Source of the DNA: Rhodovulum sp. 12E13
Lineage (GTDB): Bacteria; Pseudomonadota; Alphaproteobacteria; Rhodobacterales; Rhodobacteraceae
DNA length: 64,000 nt
NCBI RefSeq assembly: GCF_003340565.1
Contig: NZ_QPLK01000006.1
Span: 1-64,000 of the forward strand
Direction: 5' to 3'
This document shows positions 1 to 9,963 of this stretch, in pieces (position 1 is the first letter of the stretch; every line of letters begins with the position of its first letter). The notes beneath the pieces were generated by a model. The model had not been told where the DNA came from, did no database searches, and worked only from the letters and a program-made list of their open reading frames with translations. The translations under genes and the position numbers were made by a program.

Positions 1-138
1 GTCCGCCTCTACAACGGCCAGCTGCCGCAATCCGTCCTGAAAGGCCGAACGCCCATCGAGGCGCTCAAGGACTGGCATCGCCAGAAGCCGGAACTATTCA
101 AGAAGCGGCCGTACAATCACGCGGGATGCGACACCTAG
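1..138 (+). mobile_element. 3' end of an IS481-family-like transposase gene (partial)
   Basis: The frame starting at base 1 is open at the window edge and encodes 45 residues ending in a TAG at 136-138. The peptide contains LPQSVLKGRTPIEALKDWH and ends in RPYNHAGCDT, which I recognise as the C-terminal signature of DDE transposases of the IS481/IS3-like type. These enzymes cut and join the ends of their insertion sequence. Only the tail past the catalytic core lies here, so activity cannot be judged. No terminal inverted repeat could be defined from one end alone. The stop lies inside the downstream end of a membrane-protein frame on the other strand (94-453), which suggests the element landed in that gene. 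Confidence 0.75.
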
Positions 139-453
139 GTAAATGGCCCGCGCAATCGCGATTAGCAGAAGGCCAAAGAAAACAAGGTGAAGCTTCGATG
201 CCAAATCCAGCCCAAATGCTGAAGGCGAACTTCTTGTTACGGTCTCGAAGCCAAAGTGATCGGTGAGGAGATCATTCAAGAAGATCAGGTATCCGGCAGC
301 AGTTGCAAAAACAGACGACTTGGCAATTCCATTTTCGAAGAGCCAAAAATAGTCGCTCCATGAAAATCGATATATGCGCCAATAAAGCCAGCCGCACCTC
401 TCTGAAAGCCAGAGGGGATTGTCAAATGAGTCTCGAAAGCGGCGATACAGCAT
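94..453 (-). CDS. Small membrane protein, probably truncated at its C-terminus by the IS end
   Basis: This 119-residue frame begins at ATG 453, two codons after an in-frame stop. It has an aromatic-rich N-terminus (WLYWRIYRFSWSDYFWLF) and two hydrophobic segments near residues 48-62 and 88-108. Its base composition is clearly lower in GC than the neighbouring parE, which suggests transfer. I do not recognise the family. The last 15 codons overlap, antisense, the 3' end of the transposase gene at 1-138. The natural C-terminus has therefore probably been replaced by IS sequence, making this a remnant. There is no strong ribosome binding site. It could still be a short functional membrane protein. 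Confidence 0.4.
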   Translation of the reverse strand: MLYRRFRDSFDNPLWLSERCGWLYWRIYRFSWSDYFWLFENGIAKSSVFATAAGYLIFLNDLLTDHFGFETVTRSSPSAFGLDLASKLHLVFFGLLLIAIARAIYLGVASRVIVRPLLE

Positions 454-481
454 TTCGTGTCATCCGAGTAAAGACACTGAC

Positions 482-2440
482 TTAAACATCCAGCTCCTCC
501 ACGAACCGTGCGTTCTCGCTGATATACTGGAACCGCAGCTCGGGCTTCTTGCCCATCAGGCGCTCCACGAGGTCGCCGGTCTCGCCGGGCTCGTCCTCGT
601 CGATCGAGACGCGGATCAGGCGGCGGGTGGCCGGGTCCATCGTCGTTTCCTTGAGGTCCTTGGCGTCCATCTCGCCGAGGCCCTTGAAGCGCGACACCTC
701 CACCTTGCCCTTGCCGCCGAGGCCGCGCTCGAGGCATGCCTCGCGCTCGGCCTCGTCGAGGCAGTAGACGCGCCGCGCCCCCTGCGTCAGCCGGTAGAGC
801 GGCGGGCAGGCGAGGTAGAGGTGGCCGGCATCGACCATCGGCCGCATCTGCGTGAAGAAGAAGGTCATCAGCAGCGCCGCGATATGGGCGCCGTCCACGT
901 CGGCGTCGGTCATGATGATGACCTTGTCGTAGCGCAGGTCGTCGAGCCGGAACTTCGTGCCGAGCCCGGTGCCGAGCGCCTGGGTCAGGTCGCTGATCTC
1001 GGCGTTGCTGCCCAGCTTTGACGAAGCCGCGCCGATCACGTTGAGGATCTTGCCGCGCAGCGGCAGCAGCGCCTGCGTCTCGCGGTTGCGCGCGGCCTTG
1101 GCCGAGCCCCCGGCCGAATCGCCCTCGACGATGAACAGCTCCGTGCCCTCGCGGGAGGTCGCCGTGCAGTCGACCAGCTTGCCGGGCAGGCGCAGCTTCT
1201 TGGTGGCCGACTTGCGCGCCGTCTCCTTCTCCTGCTTGCGGCGCAGCCGTTCCTCGGCGCGCAGCACGAGGAAGTCGAGGATGGCGCCGGCGGCCTTCGG
1301 GTCGGCCGCGAGCCAGGTGTCGAACCGGTCGCGCACAGCGCCCTCGACCATGCGGGCCGCTTCGCTCGTGGCCAGCCTGTCCTTCGTCTGGCCCACGAAC
1401 TCGGGCTCGCGGACGAAGCAGGAGACCAGCGCGCACCCGCCCGTGACCAGGTCGTCGCGGGTGATCTGCGCGGCCTTCTTCACGTTCGCGCGCTCGCCAT
1501 AGGCCTTTACCCCCTTCAGGATCGCCGCCCAGAAGCCCTGCTCGTGCGTGCCGCCCTCGGGCGTGGGCACCGTGTTGCAGTAGGAGTGCAGGAACCCGTC
1601 GCGCGCGGGCGTCCAGTTGATCGCCCATTCGACCGAGCCGGGCTGGCCGAACCTGTCGGCGAACTCGACCTTGCCGGCGAAGGGCCGCTCGGCATAGGTC
1701 GTCGCGCCGCCGAGGCTCTCGGCGAGGTAGTCGGCCAGCCCGCCGGGGAAGCGGAACGTCGCCTCCATCGGCGTGTCGCCGTCCTCGAGCGCCGATTTCC
1801 ACCGGATCTCGACGCCGGAGAAGAGGTAGGCCTTGGAGCGCGCCATCTTGAAGAGGCGCGACGGCTTGAAGCGCTGGTGGCCGAAGATTTCTTCGTCGGC
1901 ATGAAACGTCACCGTCGTCCCGCGCCGGTTGGGCGCGGGCCCGGCCTTCTCCACCGGGCCCTGCGGCACCCCGCGGGCGAAGTCCTGCACCCAGAGCTCG
2001 CGGTTCCGCGCCACCTCGACGCGCAGGTGATCGGACAGCGCGTTGACCACCGACACGCCGACGCCGTGCAGGCCGCCGGAGGTCTGGTAGGCCTTGCCGG
2101 AGAACTTGCCGCCCGCGTGCAGCGTGCAGAGGATCACCTCGAGCGCCGACTTGTCGGGGAACTTCGGATGCGGGTCGACGGGGATGCCCCGGCCGTTGTC
2201 GCGGATCGTCACGCTGTCGTCGGCCGACAGCTCCACCTCGATGCGGGTGGCGTGGCCGGCCACCGCCTCGTCCATCGCGTTGTCGAGCACCTCGGCCACC
2301 AGGTGGTGCAGCGCGCGCTCGTCGGTGCCCCCGATATACATGCCGGGGCGCTTGCGAACAGGCTCCAGCCCCTCCAGCACCTCGATGGAGGAGGCATCGT
2401 AGCCCTGGGGCTCCTGCCCCGACAATAGATCGTCCGGCAT
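482..2440 (-). CDS. parE: DNA topoisomerase IV subunit B (ParE)
   Basis: This is the ATPase subunit of topoisomerase IV, which with ParC decatenates replicated chromosomes in the cytoplasm. The 652-residue protein has normal length. Visible motifs in order are the GHKL ATP-binding residues DNAMDEA (53-59), DNGRGIPVD (81-89) and GGLHGVGVS (122-130), the QTKDRL loop lysine (351-356), and the TOPRIM motifs EGDSAGGS (439-446) and DADVDGAH (512-519). The short acidic start and the ParE-like C-terminus lacking the GyrB insert favour ParE over GyrB. The start is ATG 2440; no strong Shine-Dalgarno is visible. It is divergent from the methyltransferase gene at 2593 and has no operon partner here. Confidence 0.95.
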   Translation of the reverse strand: MPDDLLSGQEPQGYDASSIEVLEGLEPVRKRPGMYIGGTDERALHHLVAEVLDNAMDEAVAGHATRIEVELSADDSVTIRDNGRGIPVDPHPKFPDKSALEVILCTLHAGGKFSGKAYQTSGGLHGVGVSVVNALSDHLRVEVARNRELWVQDFARGVPQGPVEKAGPAPNRRGTTVTFHADEEIFGHQRFKPSRLFKMARSKAYLFSGVEIRWKSALEDGDTPMEATFRFPGGLADYLAESLGGATTYAERPFAGKVEFADRFGQPGSVEWAINWTPARDGFLHSYCNTVPTPEGGTHEQGFWAAILKGVKAYGERANVKKAAQITRDDLVTGGCALVSCFVREPEFVGQTKDRLATSEAARMVEGAVRDRFDTWLAADPKAAGAILDFLVLRAEERLRRKQEKETARKSATKKLRLPGKLVDCTATSREGTELFIVEGDSAGGSAKAARNRETQALLPLRGKILNVIGAASSKLGSNAEISDLTQALGTGLGTKFRLDDLRYDKVIIMTDADVDGAHIAALLMTFFFTQMRPMVDAGHLYLACPPLYRLTQGARRVYCLDEAEREACLERGLGGKGKVEVSRFKGLGEMDAKDLKETTMDPATRRLIRVSIDEDEPGETGDLVERLMGKKPELRFQYISENARFVEELDV

Positions 2441-2592
2441 GGGATCACTGCTCTTGTTGCCTCTGGCCGCAGACTACGCCACATCTGGTGGGCGAGCAAA
2501 GGGTGGCCAGCCGCGCGCGATCTTTCACGAGACGGATCGCACCGGATTTTCGTACGAAGGCTCGCGGCGTGGCGAAGGAAGGATCGAGGTTC

Positions 2593-3189
2593 ATGTGGAA
2601 CGAGCGTTACGCCGGTGAGGACTACCTGTTCGGGACGGAGCCGGCCGCGTTCCTCGTCGCGCAGGCCGAGCACCTGCCCGATGCCGCGCGTGTGCTCTGC
2701 GTGGCCGACGGGGAGGGGCGCAACTCCACCTGGCTCGCCGCTCGGGGCCACGTCGTCACCGCCTTCGATCCGGCGCCCAACGCGCTCGCCAAGGCGCGCA
2801 GGCTGGCCGCGGCGCGGGGCGTGACGGTCGACATGCGCGAGGCGGGCGTCGAGAACTGGCCATGGGAGGAGGACGCGGTCGATGCCGTCGTGGCCATCTT
2901 CATCCAGTTCGCGCCGCCCGACCTGCGCGCGCGTCTCTTCGCCGGCATGGCGCGCACGATCCGGCCTGGCGGCGTGCTGCTCCTGCACGGCTACGCGCCC
3001 CGTCAGGTCGGCTATGGCACCGGCGGGCCGCCGCAGGCGGAGAACATGTATACCCTGCCGCTGCTGCACGCGGCCTTCCCCGGCTGGGCGGTGCTGCACG
3101 AGGCCGATTATGACGCCGAGATCGACGAGGGGCGCGGCCATTCGGGGCGCTCGGCGCTGGTCGATTTCGTCGCGCGGCGCCCCGCCTGA
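2593..3189 (+). CDS. Class I SAM-dependent methyltransferase (TehB-like)
   Basis: The protein has 198 residues and a Rossmann-type methyltransferase fold. VLCVADGEGRNSTWLA is the SAM-binding motif I, followed by the acidic loop FDPAPNAL and a post-motif region FIQFAPPDLR. The N-terminal MWNERYAGEDYLFGTEPAAF is typical of the small TehB/UbiE-like methyltransferases often annotated as tellurite-resistance or thiopurine methyltransferase-like. The real substrate is unknown. ATG 2593 was chosen over an upstream in-frame start at 2488 because the family begins with MWNERY and a GGAAGGA-type ribosome binding site precedes it. No catalytic residue is missing as far as can be seen. Confidence 0.8.
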   Translation: MWNERYAGEDYLFGTEPAAFLVAQAEHLPDAARVLCVADGEGRNSTWLAARGHVVTAFDPAPNALAKARRLAAARGVTVDMREAGVENWPWEEDAVDAVVAIFIQFAPPDLRARLFAGMARTIRPGGVLLLHGYAPRQVGYGTGGPPQAENMYTLPLLHAAFPGWAVLHEADYDAEIDEGRGHSGRSALVDFVARRPA

Positions 3190-3251
3190 GACAGGCGGAA
3201 TTCCACCGCCCCCCCCACCTGCGCGCATTGCCGCAGGAGGCCCGCGCCGCT

Positions 3252-3956
3252 ATGCTCCCGGCCATGACGCCCCGCCTCGCACCGGTCGCCGCGCTTGTCC
3301 TCGCCGTGCCACTCGGGGTGGCCTCTGCCGGGCCGGCCCATGCGCACCCCCACATCTTCGTCGATACCGGCGTGACGCTGATCCATGACGAGCGCGGGCG
3401 CCTGACCGCCTTGCGCATCTCATGGACGTACGACGAGCTGTTCTCGCTCCTGATGCTCGAGGATCTCGGCCTCGATGCCGATTACGACGGCGTCCTTTCG
3501 CAGGAAGAGACCGACGCGCTGCAGGGCTTCGACATGGACTGGCCCGAATGGTACGAGGGCGATGTCTATCTCGAGGCGTCGGGCACCCCCGTGGCCCTCG
3601 GCCCGCCCGAACCCGGCCCCTCGGGGCTGCTGCCCAATGGCATGCTCACCTCGACGCATACCCGCCGGCTCGAGCGGCCGGTCGATGGCGCGGAAGAGAG
3701 CGTGGTGGTCAAGGTCTACGACCCGACCTTCTACACCGCCTACTCGATCCTGCCGCAGCAGGTATCGAGCGAGGCGCCCGGCTGCACCACCGCCGTCTTC
3801 ACACCCGATCTCGATGCCGCCTACGCCTATCTCGATGCCGCTCTGGAGGAGCTCGGCGCGAGTATCGACGATCCCTTCGTCGAGCAGGACTTTCCGCCCG
3901 TCGGCGACCGCTTCTCCGAAGAGGTGCGTCTCACCTGCGAGAAGGCGGACGGGTGA
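3252..3956 (+). CDS. DUF1007 family exported protein
   Basis: This protein of about 234 residues has an N-terminal signal peptide (a hydrophobic [15 protein letters not shown] run ending near AHAHP), so it is likely periplasmic. The mature protein begins [15 protein letters not shown], the hallmark of DUF1007 proteins, which are regularly encoded next to NicO/RcnA-type nickel-cobalt transporters and are thought to help metal handling. An EF-hand-like acidic stretch ([16 protein letters not shown]) lies near residue 70. An AGGAGG at 3235-3240 precedes ATG 3252; ATG 3264 is an alternative. Its TGA overlaps the GTG start of the downstream transporter by 4 bases, so the two are translationally coupled. 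Confidence 0.85.
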   Translation: MLPAMTPRLAPVAALVLAVPLGVASAGPAHAHPHIFVDTGVTLIHDERGRLTALRISWTYDELFSLLMLEDLGLDADYDGVLSQEETDALQGFDMDWPEWYEGDVYLEASGTPVALGPPEPGPSGLLPNGMLTSTHTRRLERPVDGAEESVVVKVYDPTFYTAYSILPQQVSSEAPGCTTAVFTPDLDAAYAYLDAALEELGASIDDPFVEQDFPPVGDRFSEEVRLTCEKADG

Positions 3957-4957
3957 GCGCGCCGCCTGACGTCGCCGCGCCGGAGCAGGCCGCCGCCGCC
4001 ACGCGGGCCACGCCGCGGGGCAGGGGCTGGCGCCGTGCCGCGGGGCTTGCCGTGCTCGTGGCGGCGGCCACACTCGCCTTGTTCTGGGCGGGCGACGGAT
4101 TCGACCGGCTGGCGCGTTGGGCCGCCGAGGGGCAGCGCGCCTTCCAGAACGCGATGGCGGGGGGGCTGCGCGCGATAAAGGGCGGGCAGCCCGGCGCGGT
4201 GGCGACGCTCATGGGCCTCTGCTTCGCCTACGGTTTCTTTCACGCGGTCGGGCCGGGGCACGGCAAGATCCTGATCGGGGGCTACGGGCTCGGTCGCCGG
4301 GTGCCGGTGCGCCGGCTCGCCGGCCTCGCCATCGCCTCGTCGCTGGCGCAGGCGGCGACGGCGGTGGGGCTGGTCTATGTCGGCGTTCTCGTCTTCGACT
4401 GGTCGCGCGAGCGGATGACGTGGATCGCCGACCACGCGCTGGAGCCGCTCAGCTACGCCGCCATCGGTGCGATCGGCCTCTACCTGCTGATGCGCGGCGG
4501 GGGGCGGCTGGCCCGGGCGGTGCGGCCGGTGACGGCCGGAAGCGGCGCGCATGGCCACCACCACGACCACAGCGACCGCCACGGCCATGCCTGCGAGAGC
4601 TGCGGCCACGCCCACGGGCCGAGCCCGGAGCAGGCGGCCGGGATCCGCTCCTGGCGCGACGCGGCGTTGCTGATCGGTGGGATCGCCATTCGCCCCTGCA
4701 CCGGCGCGCTGTTTCTCCTGATCCTGACCTGGCGGATGGACATCGTCGCGGCCGGCATCGCCGGCACCTTTGCCATGGGGCTCGGCACGGCCTCGGTCAC
4801 GGTCGCGGTCGCCCTCGCCTCGGTCTCGATGCGCGAGGGGGCGCTGATGGCGCTCTCGGAGGGTCGTGCGCTGCGGGTGGGGCTGCCGGTGCTGGAAGTG
4901 GCAGCCGGCGCGCTCGTGGCGCTCGTCGCCGGCCAGCTCCTTCTGCGCGCGATCTGA
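3953..4957 (+). CDS. Nickel/cobalt transporter, NicO/RcnA family
   Basis: This polytopic inner-membrane protein of 334 residues probably exports or imports Ni2+/Co2+. It carries the family motif HAVGPGHGK (97-105) on a transmembrane helix, a histidine-rich cytoplasmic loop (about 200-221: [13 protein letters not shown], with a CESCGH) that would bind metal, and a second signature [12 protein letters not shown] in the C-terminal half. The GTG start at 3953 overlaps the stop of the DUF1007 gene, the usual partner. Direction of transport cannot be read from sequence; the His-rich loop and DUF1007 pairing are compatible with an RcnA-like efflux role. Confidence 0.85.
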   Translation: MSAPPDVAAPEQAAAATRATPRGRGWRRAAGLAVLVAAATLALFWAGDGFDRLARWAAEGQRAFQNAMAGGLRAIKGGQPGAVATLMGLCFAYGFFHAVGPGHGKILIGGYGLGRRVPVRRLAGLAIASSLAQAATAVGLVYVGVLVFDWSRERMTWIADHALEPLSYAAIGAIGLYLLMRGGGRLARAVRPVTAGSGAHGHHHDHSDRHGHACESCGHAHGPSPEQAAGIRSWRDAALLIGGIAIRPCTGALFLLILTWRMDIVAAGIAGTFAMGLGTASVTVAVALASVSMREGALMALSEGRALRVGLPVLEVAAGALVALVAGQLLLRAI

Positions 4958-5035
4958 GCGGGGGCGGGCGGCGCATCGCCTTTGGGGCGCAGCCGGCGCT
5001 TGCCGGATGCTGCAGGCGGGCGTAGAGGCCGGACC

Positions 5036-6505
5036 ATGCCCGCCACGCCGCTTTCCCGCCGCGCCCATGCGCGGGCCATCCTGACCCTCGGCCTGCCGCT
5101 GATCGGCGGGCATCTCGCGCAGTTCGCCATCGGCGTGACCGACACGGTCATGCTCGGCTGGTACGGGGTGGAGACGCTGGCAGCGGGCGTGCTCGCCCAT
5201 TCCGTCTTCTTCGTGTTCTTCATCATGGGGTCGGGCTTCGCCTGGGCGGTGATGCCGCTCGTCGCGGCCGAGCAGGCCAACGACGGCGGCGAGACCCAGG
5301 TGCGACGGGTCACGCGGATGGGGCTGTGGCTGTCGACGCTCTTCGCTGCGCTCTGCCTGCCGGTGATGCTCTTCTCCGAGCCGCTGCTGCTCGCGCTGGG
5401 TCAGGCGGAGCCGGTGGCCGAGCGCGCCGCGGACTACCTCGCCATCGCCGGCTGGGGGCTTTTCCCCGCGCTCGTCGTGATGGTGCTCAAGAGCTACCTC
5501 GCCGCGCTCGAGCGCACCCAGGTCGTGCTGTGGACGACGGTGATCGCCGCCGTCGCCAACGCGCTGGTCAACTGGCTGCTGATCTTCGGCAACTGGGGGT
5601 TTCCGGAGCTCGGCGTGCGGGGCGCGGCCTACGCCTCGGTCGCGGTGCAGATCGTCTCGCTCGCCGTGCTGATCCCCTACGCGGTGGCGCGGTTTCCCGA
5701 TCATGCGATCTTCGTGCGGCTCTGGCGGGCCGACCGGGAGGCGTTCGGACAGGTCTTCCGGCTGGGCTGGCCGATCGGGCTGACCAACCTCGCCGAGGTC
5801 GGCATGTTCTCGGCCTCGGCGATCCTCGTGGGCTGGCTCGGCGCGGTCCCGCTCGCCGCCCACGGGATCGCGCTGCAGGTGGCGACGGCCTTCTTCATGG
5901 TGCACATGGGGCTGTCGAACGCGGCGACGATCCGCGCCGGGCAGGCGCTGGGGCGGCACGACATCGCGGGCCTCGCTCGCGGCGGGCAGGTGGCGGTCGG
6001 CCTGTCGTTCGGCGTGGCGGCGGTGACGACGGTGATCTACCTCGCGTTCCCGGAGCCGCTGATCGGCCTCTTCCTCGACCCCGACGAGCCCGCGCGACCC
6101 GAGATCCTCGCGCTCGGCGTGACGCTGCTCGCGCTCGCGGCGGCGTTCCAGGCGGTCGACGGGGCGCAGGTGGTGGCGATCGGCCTGCTGCGGGGCGTTC
6201 AGGACACGCGGGTGCCGATGGTCATGGCCGCGCTCGCCTACTGGGGCGTGGGCCTGCCGGCGAGCTGGGTGGCGGGCTTCGCGCTCGGCTGGGGCGCGGC
6301 GGGGGTCTGGACGGGTCTCGTGCTGGGGCTCGCAACGGCGGCGGTGCTGCTTCTGCACCGGTTCTTCCGGGTGACCGTGCCGGCGCTCCGCGCGGGTGCC
6401 GCGCCTCCCGACGCGGGTGGCGGGCCGGGCGGCAGAGGCGCGGGCGGGCGTCCGAACGACGCCCTGCCGGGCGCGGTCGCCCCCGCGGCGCAGAAACAGG
6501 GCTGA
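5036..6505 (+). CDS. MATE family multidrug/cation efflux transporter (NorM-like)
   Basis: This 489-residue protein with about 12 predicted transmembrane helices is arranged as two six-helix halves. It begins ILTLGLPLIGGHLAQFAIGVTDTVMLGWYG, the conserved first MATE helix region, and contains the matching start of the second half (RLGWPIGLTNLAEVGMFSASAILVGWLG). Such transporters exchange drugs or cationic compounds for Na+ or H+ across the inner membrane. ATG 5036 is chosen because the residues encoded upstream are not MATE-like; a GTAGAGG stretch precedes it. The C-terminal 30 residues are Gly/Ala-rich and probably disordered. It is convergent with ftsH. Confidence 0.9.
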   Translation: MPATPLSRRAHARAILTLGLPLIGGHLAQFAIGVTDTVMLGWYGVETLAAGVLAHSVFFVFFIMGSGFAWAVMPLVAAEQANDGGETQVRRVTRMGLWLSTLFAALCLPVMLFSEPLLLALGQAEPVAERAADYLAIAGWGLFPALVVMVLKSYLAALERTQVVLWTTVIAAVANALVNWLLIFGNWGFPELGVRGAAYASVAVQIVSLAVLIPYAVARFPDHAIFVRLWRADREAFGQVFRLGWPIGLTNLAEVGMFSASAILVGWLGAVPLAAHGIALQVATAFFMVHMGLSNAATIRAGQALGRHDIAGLARGGQVAVGLSFGVAAVTTVIYLAFPEPLIGLFLDPDEPARPEILALGVTLLALAAAFQAVDGAQVVAIGLLRGVQDTRVPMVMAALAYWGVGLPASWVAGFALGWGAAGVWTGLVLGLATAAVLLLHRFFRVTVPALRAGAAPPDAGGGPGGRGAGGRPNDALPGAVAPAAQKQG

Positions 6506-6587
6506 GGGCGAGATACCCGCCCGTCGAGACGGACCGCCGTTTCGAGGGCGTCGTCACATGCCGCCGGAGGCGAGTGCAAAAGGAAGC

Positions 6588-6613
6588 GCCCCGAAGCATC
6601 GCTGCTCCGGGGC
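6588..6613 (-). terminator. Rho-independent terminator of ftsH (possibly bidirectional)
   Basis: GCCCCG (6588-6593) and AGCA (6595-6598) pair with TGCT (6603-6606) and CGGGGC (6608-6613) around a TCGC loop, with one mismatch. Read on the minus strand, the hairpin is followed by GCTTCCTTTTGC, a T-rich tail, so it best serves ftsH. A second perfect 6-bp hairpin (6660-6674, CGGGGC-CGA-GCCCCG) lies closer to the ftsH stop. Confidence 0.6.
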
Positions 6614-6692
6614 GGACTCTTTCATGGTCAGGCAAGGGCCTTTGGGGCGTGCCGCGGTTCGGGGCCGAGCCCCGGCTCCGCGCACACCGGCC

Positions 6693-8615
6693 TCAGGTCG
6701 GCTCCGGCTCCATCCCGCCGGTGTCGTCGCCCGGCTTGGACTTGGGCTTCTTGGTCTTGGGGATCGCGGTGATGGAGGGGGCCGACGGCGCGGGCGCATC
6801 GTCGTCGTCGTCGCCGCGGTGGATCGGCTCGCCCTTCATCGCCTTGAGGATCTCGGGGCCGGTCAGCGTCTCGTATTCGAGCAGCGCCTCGGCCAGCCGG
6901 TGATGCTCGTCGGCGTGCTCGGTCAGGATGCGCTTGGCCTCGGCATAGCCCTCGTCCACCAGCTTGCGCACCTCTTCGTCGATCTTCTCCTGCGTCTCGG
7001 GGCTGACATTGCCGCCGCCCGAGTAGCTGCCGAGATAGCTCTGCTGCTCGTTGGCGTAATCGACGTTGCCGAGCGCGTCGGAAAAGCCGAACTGCGTGAC
7101 CATGGCGCGGGCGATCTTGCTGACCTGCTGGATGTCCGAGGCCGCGCCCGAGGTGATGTTCTCCTTGCCGAAGATCAACTCCTCGGCGACCTTGCCGCCC
7201 ATCGCCATGGCGATCTTGGATTTGTACTTGGTGTAGGTCACCGAGTACTGGTCGCGCTCGGGCAGCGAAAGCACGAGGCCCAGCGCCCGCCCGCGGGGGA
7301 TGATCGTCGCCTTGTGGATGGGATCGTGCTGGGGGACGTAGAAGCCCACCACCGCGTGGCCCGCCTCGTGATAGGCGGTCAGCTTCTTTTCGTCCTCGGT
7401 CATGACCATCGACCGCCGCTCGGCCCCCATCATGACCTTGTCCTTGGCGTTCTCGAAATCCTCCATCGTCACGAAGCGCCGGCCGACCCGCGCGGCCATG
7501 AGCGCCGCCTCGTTGACGAGGTTGGCGAGGTCGGCGCCCGAGAAGCCGGGCGTGCCGCGGGCGATGATCCGCAGGTCGACATCGGGGCCGAGCGGCACCT
7601 TGCGGGCATGGACGCCGAGGATCTTCTCGCGGCCCTTCACGTCGGGGTTGGGCACCTGCACCTGCCGGTCGAAGCGGCCGGGGCGCAGCAGCGCGGGGTC
7701 GAGCACGTCGGGCCGGTTGGTGGCGGCGACGATGATGATGCCCTCGTTCGCCTCGAAGCCGTCCATCTCGACGAGGAGCTGGTTGAGCGTCTGCTCGCGC
7801 TCGTCGTTGCCGCCGCCATAGCCAACGCCCCGCGAGCGGCCGACCGCGTCGATCTCGTCGATGAAAACAATGCAGGGCGCATTCTTCTTGGCCTGCTCGA
7901 ACATGTCGCGCACGCGGCTGGCGCCGACACCCACGAACATCTCGACGAAGTCGGAGCCCGAGATGGTGAAGAACGGCACGCCCGCCTCGCCCGCCACGGC
8001 GCGTGCCAGCAGCGTCTTGCCGGTGCCCGGCGGGCCGACGAGCAACGCGCCCTTGGGGATCTTGCCGCCCAGCCGCGAGAATTTCTGCGGGTTGCGCAGG
8101 AACTCGACGATCTCTTCGAGGTCGTCCTTCGCCTCGTCGATGCCGGCCACGTCGTCGAAGGTGACGCGGCCCTGCTTCTCGGTCAGCAGCTTGGCCTTGG
8201 ACTTGCCGAAGCCCATGGCGCCGCCGCGCCCGCCGCCCTGCATCCGGTTCATCAGGAACAGCCAGATGCCGATCAGCAGGATGAAGGGCAGGAGCGTGCC
8301 GAGATAGGCCAGGATCCCGTTCTGCTGCTGCGGCTCGGCCACCACCTCGACATCCTGCGAGATCAGCCGATCGGCCACGTCGACATCCTGCGGCTTGACC
8401 GTGCTGTACATCGTGCCGTCGTTGCCGCGCACGCTCAGGCGCTCGCCGTCGATCGTGACCTGCGCCACGTCGCCGTCATCCACCATCTGCACGAACTCGG
8501 AATAGCTGAGCGTGCGGGCGGACATGGTCGCCTGGTTGCCGCTGAACAGGTTGAACAGGGCAAGGATCAAAAGGAAGAGGACGACCCAGAATGCAATGGA
8601 ACGGGCGTTTCCCAA
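6693..8615 (-). CDS. ftsH: ATP-dependent zinc metalloprotease FtsH
   Basis: This membrane-anchored AAA+ protease degrades damaged membrane proteins and short-lived regulators. The 640-residue protein has transmembrane helix 1 (about 8-25), a periplasmic domain, transmembrane helix 2 (about 105-123), Walker A GPPGTGKT (194-201), Walker B FIDEID (251-256), the AAA second region of homology around [17 protein letters not shown], and the zinc site HEAGH (416-420). The start is taken as TTG 8615, giving the expected N-terminus (L/M)[15 protein letters not shown] lies just upstream, and the frame further upstream is not FtsH-like. It lies 88 bases downstream of tilS on the same strand. Confidence 0.95.
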   Translation of the reverse strand: MGNARSIAFWVVLFLLILALFNLFSGNQATMSARTLSYSEFVQMVDDGDVAQVTIDGERLSVRGNDGTMYSTVKPQDVDVADRLISQDVEVVAEPQQQNGILAYLGTLLPFILLIGIWLFLMNRMQGGGRGGAMGFGKSKAKLLTEKQGRVTFDDVAGIDEAKDDLEEIVEFLRNPQKFSRLGGKIPKGALLVGPPGTGKTLLARAVAGEAGVPFFTISGSDFVEMFVGVGASRVRDMFEQAKKNAPCIVFIDEIDAVGRSRGVGYGGGNDEREQTLNQLLVEMDGFEANEGIIIVAATNRPDVLDPALLRPGRFDRQVQVPNPDVKGREKILGVHARKVPLGPDVDLRIIARGTPGFSGADLANLVNEAALMAARVGRRFVTMEDFENAKDKVMMGAERRSMVMTEDEKKLTAYHEAGHAVVGFYVPQHDPIHKATIIPRGRALGLVLSLPERDQYSVTYTKYKSKIAMAMGGKVAEELIFGKENITSGAASDIQQVSKIARAMVTQFGFSDALGNVDYANEQQSYLGSYSGGGNVSPETQEKIDEEVRKLVDEGYAEAKRILTEHADEHHRLAEALLEYETLTGPEILKAMKGEPIHRGDDDDDAPAPSAPSITAIPKTKKPKSKPGDDTGGMEPEPT

Positions 8616-8703
8616 GAGAGAGCTCCTTCGGTTCGGGCGCGCATCGGAGACGCGGGCGCCGGCGTGGCGCTTGTGCAGCAAGATAGAGACGTGACGCCCC
8701 GGT

Positions 8704-9963
8704 TCAATGTGAAAGAAGCGTGGCGAGGCAGTCGTCGACTGTAAAAGCCGGTTGACACGTCCAGCCCTCGCCCAGCCCGGCGAGCGGCGCGGCCACCAGC
8801 CGATCGCCATGCCACAGGGCCGGGCTCGCCATCAGGCTCTCGCGCGGGGGGCGGGCGTGGCCGGTGTCGGGCAGGGGGCCGAGGGCCCGTTGTCCGAGGG
8901 CGCGCACGGTGTCGGCACGCGCCGCGCCCTCGGTCCGCTCGAGTTGCCAGAACCCGTCCCACAGGGCGTCGGGCGGGCTCTCGAGTGCCGCAACGGCGGC
9001 ATATTCGCGCGCGATGCGGATGGTGCCGCGCCGCACGCTCACGAAGCATCCGTGCAGCGTGCCGCCCCGCCCGCGCACCAGCCCCTCGGCCAGCGCGCGC
9101 AGCGGGCGGTAGCGCGGGCGGTAGGGCGAATGCGCCCGCCAGCGCAGCAGGTGCGCAAGCAGGCGATGGCGGATCTCGGCCGGCTGCGTGGCGAACGCTT
9201 CCTGCGGGAGCGTCAGGTCGCCCCTGTCCAGCGCGAGCGACGACGCGGCGACGTGTCGCGTCATCTCTTCCAGCGCCGCGCGGGCGTCGGCCATGCGCGC
9301 CGCGGTCTCGGCCAGCCGCGCGTCGTCGAGCCCCAGCGCCGCGAGCGCCCGCCGCGTGCGCACCCGGTCGAAGGCGGGGTCGTCGTTGGTGGGGTCGTCG
9401 GCCCAGGCCTGCCCGCGGGCGTTCAGCTCCTGGCGCAGGGCATATCGCTCGACGTCGAGCAGGGGGCGGAGAAACCGCACACCGTCGGCGACCCGTTCCT
9501 CGGCCATCGCCGCCAGCCCGTCGACGCCCGAGCCGCGGGCGAGCCGCATCAGGAGCGTCTCGGCCTGGTCGTTGCGGGTGTGGCCGAGCAGCACGGCGGC
9601 CAGCCCCTCGCGCACAGCCCATCCCGCCAGCAGGGAAAAGCGGGCGCGGCGCGCGGCGTCCTGCAGGTTGCCCTTCCGGTCCCACTGCCAGACGAGCACC
9701 CGGTGGGGCAGGCCGAGCGCCCGCGCGGCATTGGCCACCATCCGCGCCTCGTCGGCCGCCTCCGGCCGCAGGCCATGATCGACCGTCACCGCCTCGAGCC
9801 GCGTGCCCCGCGCCGAGGCCCAGTCGGCGGCGAGGGCCATCAACGCCATGCTGTCGGAGCCGCCCGACACCGCGAGGCCCAGCGCCTCCGGCGCGGCGCC
9901 GGGAAAGGCGCGGGCGAGGGCGGTGGCGAAGGCCTCCTTCGGCCCCGGGTCAGCCGCAGCCAA
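8704..9963 (-). CDS. tilS: tRNA(Ile)-lysidine synthase TilS
   Basis: TilS attaches lysine to C34 of the CAU-anticodon tRNA-Ile, changing it to read AUA; it is essential in most bacteria. The protein has about 419 residues. The PP-loop ATP-binding motif SGGSDS is at 33-38, followed by [21 protein letters not shown] and [21 protein letters not shown], all characteristic. The C-terminal half is less conserved. The start is a TTG at 9963 overlapping the end of cpoB by 14 bases; no ATG lies closer to the conserved core, so this start is reasonable but not certain. It is cotranscribed with cpoB upstream and probably ftsH downstream. Confidence 0.93.
   Translation of the reverse strand: MAAADPGPKEAFATALARAFPGAAPEALGLAVSGGSDSMALMALAADWASARGTRLEAVTVDHGLRPEAADEARMVANAARALGLPHRVLVWQWDRKGNLQDAARRARFSLLAGWAVREGLAAVLLGHTRNDQAETLLMRLARGSGVDGLAAMAEERVADGVRFLRPLLDVERYALRQELNARGQAWADDPTNDDPAFDRVRTRRALAALGLDDARLAETAARMADARAALEEMTRHVAASSLALDRGDLTLPQEAFATQPAEIRHRLLAHLLRWRAHSPYRPRYRPLRALAEGLVRGRGGTLHGCFVSVRRGTIRIAREYAAVAALESPPDALWDGFWQLERTEGAARADTVRALGQRALGPLPDTGHARPPRESLMASPALWHGDRLVAAPLAGLGEGWTCQPAFTVDDCLATLLSH

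Noticed and set aside
3827-6358. Long minus-strand frame opposite the nickel transporter and MATE genes
   Set aside because: Composition is Arg/His/Glu/Pro-rich, typical of an antisense frame in GC-rich DNA.
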